NCBI GenBank assembly: GCA_902729315.2
Contig: LR746272.1
Span: forward strand, 2,638,035-2,702,034
DNA: 64,000 nucleotides
DNA from: Spirodela intermedia
Taxonomy: Eukaryota > Streptophyta > Magnoliopsida > Alismatales > Araceae
Direction: 5' to 3'
Below, in pieces: positions 12,401 through 23,555 of this stretch (the stretch's first letter is position 1; the number at the start of each line of letters is the position of its first letter). Below the pieces are notes generated by a model that worked only from the letters and a program-made list of their open reading frames with translations, made no database searches and was not told where the DNA came from. Made by a program: the position numbers and the translations under genes.

Positions 12401-15400
12401 AAAATTGTGAAGGCCTCTTTCCAGATGTATGATGCATCCATGGGCACTGCCTAAGATAATGAAAGAACATCGCATTTTTAGAACAAGTAACAGGCCCACT
12501 GGTCGTTCACGACTCAGACCAACTTGAGTAATGACAAACTGTTTAGGTACGGAGTGCTAAATGATTTAATTATTTTTGTCTGCAAGGATCAAGAATGTGT
12601 TGATACGATTTTAGCTTGAAAGAACAATGTTTTTCAGCTTTATTCTTTTGGGCCACAACTGCAGAGAGAAGACTATGTACTTCTCTAATGAGAAAATATT
12701 ATCACAGATTTTTTGAGGCAACTAGGGTTCTTAGCATGGTCTACATCATGTCGACACAAAATAAAATGCTGTTGGACGGTGGATGGAGCCGTTTTAGAGA
12801 GGACAATGGGAATCATGTTATACCTCCATCATAGTTTTGAATATGCAGCGTTCCCCACTTTCAGAACATACAGAGATAAGGTTCAAAGGCAAATTGATGC
12901 AGACAGGGTTCACTAGCTAAGAAACTACTGGACCTTGACTTTTGTTTGAGGTTATGGGTGAATTTTGTTCATCATTCAGATTAACTTGTTCTGACATATC
13001 GTAGGTTTTGTGGACTAATCCAGAGAGCCGACTTTTGCCACCAAATATTTTAACCAGGACGGCACCTAATCACTTTGCAATAATTACTTGGGGCTTCAAA
13101 CTCATCATTTATCGGAGGTATTGACAATAAATTGCTCCTCAACGCACTCCTACAGAAACTCCCTGGCTCCCTTGGGAAATAGCATAACGTCGACTTTTGC
13201 AGGAACCAGTACGATAATTACTTATCATGGCCCTCTCCTTGAGAATTAACTTAACCACTACACGGATGAATTCAGCTGTGCTCGCATGACATTGTTATGG
13301 CCTCCCATCTGAAGTCTTCTGCTTCATGAAGCTTGGATAATGCTAAATTGCAGCACAATGCACATTAAACAGGATCGATGAAAGAGTCAACAGACTATTC
13401 CTTTCAAAAATGATTTGCTTCCGAATGCAAATTCATAACTAATGAAAAATGACCACAGACATCAGTAACTCGACACCTTGTGTCTATGAGAGAAACTTGA
13501 ATCTCATTTGATGCATGATGAAAGAGTGAAGATACAGTGACCATATTTCCATCCGAAAAAGAGTATAAAAGACAAAATAAATCCGTTTGCCATCTTCGTA
13601 GCTGGGAAGAGTTATAAGATTATTAATCCATCGTTCATTACTAATTTCCATTGATTCCTATTTGTGGCTGCAGTAACTGTGAATCACACTGATATGCCGG
13701 TCGTTCCTGCAAATTCCATGGTAAGTTTCCAAGAGTGGACTGGACCTAATTAGGAAAAGAGAAGGCTGATAGAGAAGGATAAAGTGGGCCTTGGGAAGGG
13801 TGCGGGTGAGGATAGTTGCGCTGGATGATGGGGTTATGTTCATGTTTCGTGGTGGGAACGTGGGGTTTCAGCTTAATCGCACAGAATAGGCTGCAGTGTG
13901 AGGAGCGTGAATTTACAACCTGAGCCTGATTAAGAAAATTTTGGAATGTCTGGCCATTTTTTTCTCCCTATGGTTTTGTTTTGATCCCAAACCAGGTTAG
14001 AAACAGGACAAGCTAGGTTGGTGACTTGGGAAGTGCCTCAAGGCGACAAACCTGGACGTAACTGTAACCTTCACATTTTCTCATGAATTTTCTCATGTCT
14101 GGAGTAGTCTTAATCCCCTTGCATCGCACCAAAACTCTAGCGGTTATTTTTCTGCATTTAAAATCATTTCAATCGTATCACCTTTAAAGACCTATAAATT
14201 TTGTAAAGCCATTAACCTGAAATAATCCATATGCAGATTTAATTTTTTATGATACGTTCAATTAAGTATGATTGTTCTTTACATCTAATTAATATACACA
14301 GGCCATCCACAGCTACAGAAGTTGGCTCCAAACATTCAGTATATAACTTCATTTCTTATGACAGTAATCAAACCTGTTGAACGTCAAAACCTGAGTTTCG
14401 TAAACAGCAGCAATTAAGGAATCATAATCACACGGTATTAGCACCTAAATTCCATGCTACATTTTTTTTCATGCATAGGCGACATTATTCATCTTTCATT
14501 CACATGCAGTAAATCATATGAGTAGATAAACTATTATTAACAAAAACACCAGATAAAAAAATGCGTTAAAACAAGGCACAAACCTCATTAATTTCATCCT
14601 TTAAGGTCTTACAGGTCATGTTTGCTGCTCCCACGCAAACAGCGTACGGTTGATGATCGATCATGAACTTGAGGACCCTCTGCTGGTCATTTTTTTTCCT
14701 CTGCTGCTCATTAGCACCTGAGGACCTAATACTGATTGAACTCGCATGTAATACATCTAGCAATTCCCCCGCTGAATCCAACATTACAAAGGTAGTCGGT
14801 GGTTTTCCAGGACCCCAACAACAAGCCATAACCTTTTGAGAAGCTTCTTCATCTTCTTCAGAGTCTGGACGCTGATAAGGTGCAACAGAAACCTTACTCC
14901 ACAAATGCTTCCCATATTCCACTAACAGCCAACTTTTTGCCTTAGCAGTTAATAAAGCCCGGGTTTCCTTCTCCATTGATGGAAGTATATGGTTGAAAAA
15001 AGAATCCTCTAATATCAACCTGCGTTGTTCATTCCATAATTGTGCAGATTTGCTGACACACTCACTAAGATAATTATCTTTCGCCTCAGATATCAGTTTC
15101 TTCAGTGCTCTTTCTGGCATTTTTATGGTAACTTGAAGAAGCTTCTCTTCTTCAGCTTTTTGAATCAGAAGCCATTGAGCATCCCCAAACTTAGATAGTG
15201 GCTTGTCGCGCAGCCACTTCGCACCTGCAACCGGATGAAAAGGATCTATGGCGGAATTCCCTTCCTGAGTTGGGTTTGTCGATACAACAGCTTCGTCCAT
15301 ATAGACACCACGGACATACTTCCTCACAATGGGCTCACAGCTGATCTCTACCGCAGCCTGTACAAAGCTATCTCCGTCAAGAATTAGAAAAATGAGCAAA

Positions 15401-18309
15401 TTGAGCTGATACCAGATGCCTTAGAATAAAATACACGGCATTGTATACTCACCATATGCCGGGCACCTTTGAGTACATCTTGAGGCGTTTCAAACATTGC
15501 ACATGTAAAATTGGCAGCCACTTCATCAGGGGTTTCCTTCGCGTCTTCTAGTTCATCCAGTCTCTGAAGCACAAAATTTGAAAGCAGGAGAAACAATAAA
15601 GCACAAAATGTTATAAAAATTTAAGTAAGAATGAGAAAAAATAAAGTACCATCTTTTCTAGCGCCAGATGCAAGCCGAATTGTTCTGAACTAAACCCAAA
15701 CTTTTTGGCAACCTCCCATAACCCAGCCTTGCAGCAGACACTGTACAAGGATTTCCTCTTGGGCCTTTTAAACTGTCCTTCGTCCACATCAACTTCACCC
15801 GGCGGAAAATGCAAATTGAATTTCATGTCAACATCATCAACCTCTCTTTCTGATTTAGCATCATTAAGTGCCTCAATAATTGATTTATAGATCTGATGGA
15901 TCAAAGCAAGCCTTGTTTCATCATCTACCCTTCGAGCTTCCTCTTCAAAGCGCTTCTCATAATAAACTTTAAGAGCACCTTTCCGCTTTCGCAGAAGCAA
16001 CCATTTCCGATCCAAATTTTGAACAGCCCACAGTGCCTGCAACAGAACGGTGTGTGCATCACTGGTACCTTTTCAATACTTTTGGAAAAACATACAATGA
16101 GAAACAAGATTGTGGTGAACAAGATATAATAACCTTGTGCCATCTCAATTTTGGTTTTCTTTCAGCATTATCAATTTCTTCATTCGCTGTCGTTTCCTGA
16201 CTTGGATCTCTTAATAAACTAAGACAAAGCTCCTTTCGATACATTGCAATGAATGGAATCTAGAAGAAGAAAAATATTTTGGAATGATTACTAATATGCA
16301 TGCATTAATATGATAGTTAATAAAAAAATAAAAGAAAAAAACAGAAAAAAAACTTTTACATCAAGCTTTTGAACGTGAAGCATCCCCAAAACATTCCCAA
16401 TATCCTCTTTGTTAATTCCCCTGACCACTTGGTTCTCAACAAACAGCGGAGATACACCACCAGTAGTAAGCTGCGTGTATATCCAAGCACTTTCCTCCTC
16501 TATGCTCTTGTCATCAACAGGGGGAGGACCTGTAATCTCTTCAGAGAGCTGAAAGAAAAATGTAAAAATAAATAGCATCACTAAACTGGAAGAATATTTA
16601 TAGATAATTCAAGACTCAAAGCATTTGCAAATGCCAACGTATTATCTTCTTCTTCTTTTTTTCAAAGAATCCCAATGGAAGCGATGAGAAGCCAGTGACA
16701 AAAGACCTGTATTCTTTCAGGAACATCAGTTTCTCGGATAATGTTATCCTTTGGCGTCATATACTTCTCTTCAAGGATCAATGGCTCGAACTCATCTTCC
16801 AGCCTCTTTTCTCCCCAGCCAGGCTCAGTACTGCCTCTGGCAAGCCCCTCCTTTCTAAGTGCTAAAAGCTCATCCACATCCCCGAATATTTCATGAGCTT
16901 CCTGTAAAGCTGATGATGATACACCAAATGCTTGCCTCAACTTCTTTTTCTTCGTTTTCTTCCTCCTGTTTTCAGAAACTAATCAGTTATCAAAGAAATT
17001 TGTTCTGAAACTTCATGCTTATCAAAAAACAGAGGCTGTAATCTTCAAAAAGACATGCACCTCACAGGAGCACCATTCTCATCCACATCTTCCTCATCAA
17101 CGATGAAGTCTGCCATTTCATCTTCTTCTCCAATATCTACATCTTCCTCTTCCAATTGCTCCTCCTCCTCAGCAATATCCTCAAGAGGAGCAGCTGGGAG
17201 ATTTTAAATTCAAAAGGGTCAATGGCACACTCGCCGATGGGGAAAATAGTTCAACTATTGAAATGGGAATATACCTTCATCATCTCCAAATAAGCTACGC
17301 TTGAGTTTTTCCTCAGCAGTACGCCCACTGCGGCCATCCTTATCAGATTCCTCTTCGTCAGAGAAGCCTGACCTCTCTTCCTCATTGCCCCTACCGGCCT
17401 TCTTAAGACGCTTGAACTTTGTGCTTCCCTGCTCACAATTTTACAAACATGATATCATGCTTAAACCCCACCAGATCTAACTGAGTCAGAGCACCAAAAC
17501 TTGACGGACAAAAATAATATATCAAAACTTACGGGCTTGGGCCGATGAAAGCCAGTGATGTTATTATCCTGAAGCAACTCGTAATCGTCCTCATCAAGAA
17601 CATAGTGTTTTTCAGATTCTCTGGCCCATGAAAAAAAGTGAAAATTAAACAGATATTCGAGAGAATACAAATAAGAAAAAAAGAAGCTTCTTTTTTCTCC
17701 CAGAACCTCTTCTTCCTCTTCTTTTTTTTGTGCCTCTCTTCGTCACTCTCGTCCCTATCCTCTTCTTCCTCATCCTGCTCTTCTTCCTCGTCATCGTCCA
17801 CTATAAAGCCGTCTTTCTCATATTCGTCCTGGCCCTCGTCTTCTCAGAAAAAAGAAACAACACAAACATTAGACCAGCTTTACGAATTTCTTCCTAGGTG
17901 ACTACAAGAATGAGTAAACAAGGGAAAATATTTCGGATACGATAAAAGATCCCGAAAAAGAAAAAAAATGAAGGAAAACGGAAGTGAACATCTGCTAGGT
18001 CAAATTGTTGAAACCCTAACTAGATTTTCTTTAATTTAAAACGTAGCGTCGATAAAAACCATAGGGGGGGGAGAAACCTTCTTCGTCTTCTTCGTCTTCA
18101 TCGTCGGCTCTCACCCTCACGTTGTCATCTTCAACAGCATCGCCGTCCACTAGCCTCACGTCCTCCTCTTCTCCGACCTCATCTGCGGGAATTCTCAAAT
18201 TAGGATATCGAAGATGAACGACGAGAGAAACAACCAACGCCTACGCATAGTCGATAAGTAAGAAACTCGACTTCTCACCTTCCTCGTCGGATACGACCCT
18301 TCCGCCCAT
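9416..18309 (-). CDS. SPT6L: SPT6-like transcription elongation factor / histone chaperone
   Basis: Seventeen exons: 18279-18309, 18078-18182, 17707-17842, 17533-17620, 17275-17428, 17061-17193, 16707-16965, 16360-16548, 16134-16259, 15650-16036, 15453-15563, 14584-15357, 12149-12290, 10881-12064, 10539-10748, 9951-10371, 9416-9846. They sum to 4881 nt, or 1626 residues, close to Arabidopsis SPT6L as I recall it. SPT6 travels with RNA polymerase II, binds its CTD linker and reassembles nucleosomes. Domain order: very acidic N-terminus (1-300, with DEDDYELLQDNNITGFHRPK); helical core; YqgF-like domain (about 745-880, VMACCWGPG); helix-hairpin-helix (about 960, FVSGLGPRKASALQKAL); S1 domain (about 1135-1210); tandem SH2 (about 1275-1480, IVYGFGISYEHPGSF). 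The tail (about 1485-1626) is Gly/Ser-rich with six GW dipeptides, a feature reported for plant SPT6L. Start ATG is followed by MGGRVVSDEE. The retrotransposon lies upstream of this gene. Confidence 0.97.
12291..14583 (-). other. Largest SPT6L intron
   Basis: This 2.3-kb intron separates the YqgF-encoding exon (14584-15357) from the short exon 12149-12290. Phase is 0 at the left exon end, and the protein reads through without loss. No coding potential or clear repeat was seen inside. Confidence 0.75.
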
Positions 18310-19315
18310 GACGAACCCGGCAGGCGCTGCGACCGTAAGAGACTTTCAGACAAAACCCTAGCCAAGCCTCTTATTGGGGGAAGGACGAACCACACCGGAT
18401 TGTCTGCAATGCTCTTCCCAGAACCACGCAAGCGGGAAAACCTAGCGCGCAACAGCGGACCGGCGGGAGGAGGGGAGCCGTTTCCAGAGGCTGTGCGGGG
18501 GACTGGAGGAGCAGACGACGGGGCGCCGTCCAGGGACGTCAGGCGGTGACGATTTCCGCTCTCCCGATGGCGGGGAGGAGCAGCAAGTAGACAACGAGCG
18601 CCGATCCACACCGAGGCCCACAAACGATCAAAGAAATTATATGAAAACATAGGTATGCCTCCTTAAGTAACTTTAATATCACCCAAGACCTTGACTAAAA
18701 CATATTTTTATGTATGACCTCGTTAATTGTCCTTCCCCGAGCTCATTATTTTCATATTTGAATTCAGACTTCAGATGGCCAAAAGTCTACAGCTTTATGG
18801 GAACATTTTTATTAAAATTAATGCTTGAGATGAAACTCAACAAGCCCAACCATAAAACGTATATATATATATGTCTTTCAAAGAGAGATATATGTATATA
18901 TATGTTATTGTAAAAGAAAATAAAATATTTAAAATCATATTTTTAACCATTATCAAAAAAATCAATGATTTTGTATAATTGTAATTCATTGTATCCTTTT
19001 TATATAAAAAAATCGTTTTTTATTACTTTTTTGGATTAAAAAGCAAACTAAGGACTGAATAGTACAATAAACTTGACACAAAACTTAAGTAGAAGGTCAT
19101 TGACAGCTATTACTCCTCACATTCTTCCATTGGCAATATACACACCATCATAGTTATATACTTGTTGAGAACTTAGCCTAGGATAGTGTTGGACCCCTAA
19201 TATGCATTATATACTTAGGATGAAAGAATTGATCCCCAAATACCAATGCCATACATATGTCAACCCATTACATCCTTTGTAGTAAAACTAAATCAAGCTT
19301 AGGTGAGGGTGAAAG
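18310..19315. other. SPT6L 5' flank
   Basis: GC-rich sequence to about 18650 is the probable promoter and 5' UTR of SPT6L. Beyond it the DNA becomes AT-rich, with TATATA runs near 18860-18905, up to the retrotransposon repeat. No gene is recognised. Confidence 0.6.
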
Positions 19316-19540
19316 GGGTAAATTCCTTTGTAAGAGAGCTAGGTATTAGGGTTTAGAGGAAAGGTTAAAGGAGACATCAGAGAATCTTTAGAGTGTTGCA
19401 GAGGAAGAACATGACCTCTCAAACATTCCCACAAGCCTTAAGGTTCTTCAAAGCCTAAACTCTTATTTCTTTTGGTTTTGAATTCATCTCATTTTTGTTT
19501 ATTATTGATTATTCCTTTTGAGAGCTTTGGGGGCCAATCA
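19316..19540 (+). repeat. Left LTR remnant (3' end only)
   Basis: It matches the last 240 bp or so of the right LTR with substitutions and small indels. I found no match further upstream to the earlier part of the right LTR, so the left LTR appears 5'-truncated or replaced. Confidence 0.7.
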
Positions 19541-19560
19541 TATAATATCAAAGCCTCATA

Positions 19561-19572
19561 TGGTACCAAAGC
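19561..19572 (+). other. Probable primer binding site
   Basis: TGGTACCAAAGC differs at two positions, both transitions, from TGGTATCAGAGC, the plant initiator-tRNA-Met priming site. A second, poorer match (taatatcaaagc) lies just before it, so the exact LTR edge is uncertain. Confidence 0.6.
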
Positions 19573-21638
19573 TTCAAGATAATAGCCTCAAAGCATGGGA
19601 GAAGAGCATATCATAGGTGAAGAGCAAACTAGTAGAAATGAAGGCAAACATAGATGATGTACACCAAGGAATGACACATTTACTGCCCACAATAAATGAC
19701 ATATGAGGAAATAAGGAAACATCCCTTAGAGATAAAGTTAAACAAAAAGAATGAGAAACTAATCAAGTGGAATGTGATTTAGGATGAGAAGAAGGTTTCT
19801 TGACAAAGCACCCTAGGTATCAAGCACCAATGGGTATCATAGATACCCATAAAGGAGGGGGTCAAGGTTTAGAGCTTCTTGTATTAAGGGGAAATAATCC
19901 ATAAGGATGAATCTTTGGAGTGAAGTTATTTTTTACAAGATGCCAAATGATTGAAGTGGAAAAGATGTGGGCAATAAGACCAAATTTCAAGGAAGAAGGC
20001 TATGTGAGTATCATTAGACAGATGCCAAGGGTGTCTTTTCATGAACTAACAAGATCTCAAGCATTAGCTGGTGGAAAAGTTTAGATCCACATAGTCAAGC
20101 AATCTTTGCAAATGATTCTTGAGCATTAAACAATTAGGATTGATTTTAAAATATAGAAAGGATTTTGAACTCATGTCATTGTCCATATAAGGCTATTTGA
20201 AGAAGTATTTGAAAGTAAATTCATCAAAAGACTAAAGCATAAAATTCACATATAAGTCAAGCTACACAATCACAAAGGCTTGAAAGCTATTATGAGGATG
20301 GTCCAATTTATCAAAAAGAGGAATGATGTATTCTAGCCCACTAGGGAGACATCAGGGTTGAAGACCTTGAGGCTAAACATCTATAGGGGTAAAAGTTTGA
20401 GATTGTACAAAAGTTCAATAAAAAAACATGACTAAAATATGGGACTAGTAACCATAAGAAGTGTAGGTAAATCAACCCAATATGGGGTCATGAACACCAT
20501 TGTTAGGAGCATTTCCTCATTGATGTGAAAGAGTAAAAGGGAGCCTCAACCTCATGAAAATAAAGATTCAAGTTAGAAGACTCAAGTCCCTCTATTTTTG
20601 GTGCAATGAGAAGTTGACACCCAAAAATATTTGTAAGTAGGAATTGTAAATCTTCAATCTATGAAGATGATTTAAAGACAGATTTATTTGGAGCATGGAT
20701 TGAAGCCAAAGGCAAAAAGGAAGAGATAAACAAAAAGGAAAAGTTGTAGTATTAGAAAACATTAAGTTGTCACTAAATCAATATTGGGTTTGACTAATTT
20801 TGGAATATCAAAATTCCAAAGGAAGGTAGGTGACACTAAAATAATAGTCTTAGTAAACTATGAAGCTGCCCACAATTTCATATTCACTTAATCCACTACC
20901 ACAACACATTACAATGCGGTTAGATGCACGTGTTTTAGTGAGGGACAAAGACATCTATAAGGACATGCTTCTAAAACTTCCTGAATTCACAAAGCAAGAA
21001 AATTTTCTTCCTTTAAACTTAGGTAGCATTAACTTAATTATCATCATACAATGGCTCAAGTCTTTGGAGCCCACAAATATCGATTGAAACAAATTCACCA
21101 TACACTTCAACAAAGGGGGAACCAAGTCCATACTCAAGGGTGCTTTCAATCTTGACAATGCAAGCATTTCCTAAAATTCCCTTGCAAATGAACTATTAAA
21201 TGAGGATGGCTTCTTAATAGAGCCCTTCCAACTTTTATTAAAGGGTGACAAGGCATCACACCTGCCTATCTTTAATTTGACTCAAGATCTACTTCAATTA
21301 TTGCAAAAAGTACACAAAATTTATAGGGGCATTCTCCATCATTATAACTTTCCTTCTAGCAAGGGACATGATCACTATATTACTTTTCAACTATTCTGAA
21401 AGTGATAAACTAATTAAAGAGGTGTGTGCAATAAGAATAGTTTGACCCTCTAACAATCCTTTCACTAGCTTAAATTCTATTGGACAAAAAAAAATACACA
21501 AGTCAATGGTTTTTGGACTATCATGTATTAAATTGAATCACCATCCTTAACTAATCTCTCATTTCAGTCATAAAAGAGCTATTAGATAATCTACATGGGT
21601 TATTAGTTTTCTAAAAATTGTACATGAAGTTAGGATAC

Positions 21639-23050
21639 TGATGTGTTTATTATTGTGAGTTAATGATGATTTAAGTATTTCTTTTATGAATTAACTCATG
21701 ATAAATATATACTTATTTATTTAAAATGATGAAAATGAGTTTTTAGTTGACTAATGTGATTTTTTTTACTAATTATGTGATTTTGTGTGAATTTATATTA
21801 TATTTATATTCATGCTCTTAAGATAAAATGAAGAATAAATAAATAAATAAATAAATAAAAATGAGAAAAAAAATAAAGGACAATGCACAAAGGCCAGAAG
21901 CATAGTTAGGGGAGTCACAAGCTAGGGGCTCAAGTGGCTAACAGCCCATGTAGAGCATGTGTGCATCACTTCCCTTCCACTATTAGGGAACAACTGATGT
22001 GGGAATAAACCCACATCAACACTCCCTAGTGATGTTTTAAATATTTTAACCAAAAATACTCTTATATTATTAGAAGAAAAATACACTCATGACGTCACTA
22101 GGCCAAAGGTATGTAGGTAATTTACTAACCCTCATAGCAAGGTAACTAATGAAGGTTCAAATCTCACAAGAGTCAAAATTTCTATTTTATTTATTTAACT
22201 TGTGATTTACCAATAGAGTGCAAGTTAATGATCAAACTATTGAAATCACTCAATCATCAATAGAAATGTTGTCAATATGATTCACAAAATGTCATGACAA
22301 GCCTCATCTTGTGAACCAAAGTAAACCAGATGCAATACAAGCCTCATCTTGTTGCATGGACTTGAGAAAGAAGCTCCTTGTGATGCACCCTAGTTTTGTC
22401 CAACTTGTATCCACTAGGTGATAGCTGTCAAAGATGTTTCATTGACTCATCTTTAATTTATAGACTACAAGATGATTTAAAGATTACCCTCATTGTGCAT
22501 GTCCAAGGAGAGCTTATAGGGTAAAGGACATTGCATGAAAAATCATCTCAAAAGTTCAGAACTTTGGTGATTATTGTCACAATATTAAAAATCTATCTTT
22601 CATGTTTTAACCTTAATTATTTTTTAAATTAGTGAAACTTGACATGATTTTAAGTTTTAAAACTATTCTTTAGTCAATTATGATTATTTAATTTTGCATA
22701 TTTGAATTTAATTAATTAAATCATTTATAATTATTTACACAAGAGACAAGAGTCACTTGGTGAAACTATACCCTTGTGCAGGAAAATAAATAAGACTTTT
22801 TAGTTGGGGCAAAAGAAGTAAATGCTTTATGTAAGATAGTCAGGTATTAGGGTTTGGGGGAAAGAGGAAGGAGTATATTGGAGAATCTTTAGAGAGCTGC
22901 AGTGGGATAGTGGGGCCTCTCAAACATCCCCACAAGCCTTGGGATTATCTGGAGCCCAAACTCATCCCTTTTGGTTTTTAATCCATCTCCTTTTCATTCA
23001 CTACCAATTGTTCCTTTTAGGAACCTACGGGGTCCATCTGATGGTCTCCA
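21639..23050 (+). repeat. Right LTR, probably about 1.4 kb
   Basis: It begins with TGATGTGTTTATT immediately after the broken reverse transcriptase frame and ends near 23042-23050 in the segment shared with the left remnant. An (AAAT)n run lies at about 21838-21860. Boundaries rest on the TG start and the shared end. No target-site duplication was identified. Confidence 0.6.
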
Positions 23051-23555
23051 TAAAAGATTACTAGCTGATTAACAACAGCCAACTCTATTTTCCTACAAAA
23101 AATCTCTTTACGTGGTATTTCTGGAAACGTCATTTGAACCAACGACTGTCTTTAATCTCCATAAGTCATGGAATATGAGCATCTTGGATCACGAAAACAT
23201 CTGGAAGTGTCCTAGAAAAAGACTGATTCACTACGGTCGATCAAAAAGTGATTCAATATTACCGCGCAGCACTTACCCGGAGACCAGCAAAGATCTCAAA
23301 TCGGAGATAGAGAGAATCATTTATCAGGTACTGGCCTCCTATTCCCATAGACAGGGCCCACCCATCATCCCTCTGACTCTCAGAGAGAGAAAGAGAGGGG
23401 AAACAGCGTAGTCCCCCATCTTTACTTCACTTGAGCAGCTCGAAATGCCGAGCATGACACATCTGAGAGAATCATCGCGGAGCCAATGGGGAGAGGGAGG
23501 TCGTTTACTGCTGACGGAGAGAATCATCTGGTTGGTTGCTGGGGTGTGACTTTGT
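23051..23555. other. Spacer between LTR element and ORP gene end
   Basis: It holds the 3' UTR of the minus-strand ORP gene and unassigned sequence. A short gagagagaaagagagggg tract lies near 23382. No gene is seen. Confidence 0.55.

Larger units (their letters stand above)
19316..23050 (+). mobile_element. Degenerate, internally deleted Ty3/gypsy LTR retrotransposon
   Basis: Similar sequences of roughly 230 bp at 19316-19540 and 22805-23042 (shared landmarks: ggtattagggttt, agaatctttagag, cctctcaaacat, cccacaagcctt) mark LTR ends in direct orientation. A primer-binding-site-like word follows the left copy. Between them, broken frames read as gypsy polyprotein: a protease-like stretch near 20847-20885 (NYEAAHNFI in place of DSGATHNFI), then LPSSKGHDHYITF near 21350, then reverse transcriptase (QWFLDYHVLN, then VIKELLDNLHG) interrupted by stops. 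The reverse transcriptase stops at the KSGY-equivalent position (LKLGY, ending 21638) and a TGATGTGTT sequence follows directly. The rest of reverse transcriptase, RNase H and integrase are missing. Many changes are G-to-A or C-to-T, as expected for old methylated copies. The element cannot move by itself. Confidence 0.85.

Noticed and set aside
22120..22190. A GGTTCAAATCTC word suggesting a tRNA or SINE B-box
   Set aside because: There is no matching A-box or cloverleaf, and it falls inside the right LTR of the retrotransposon.
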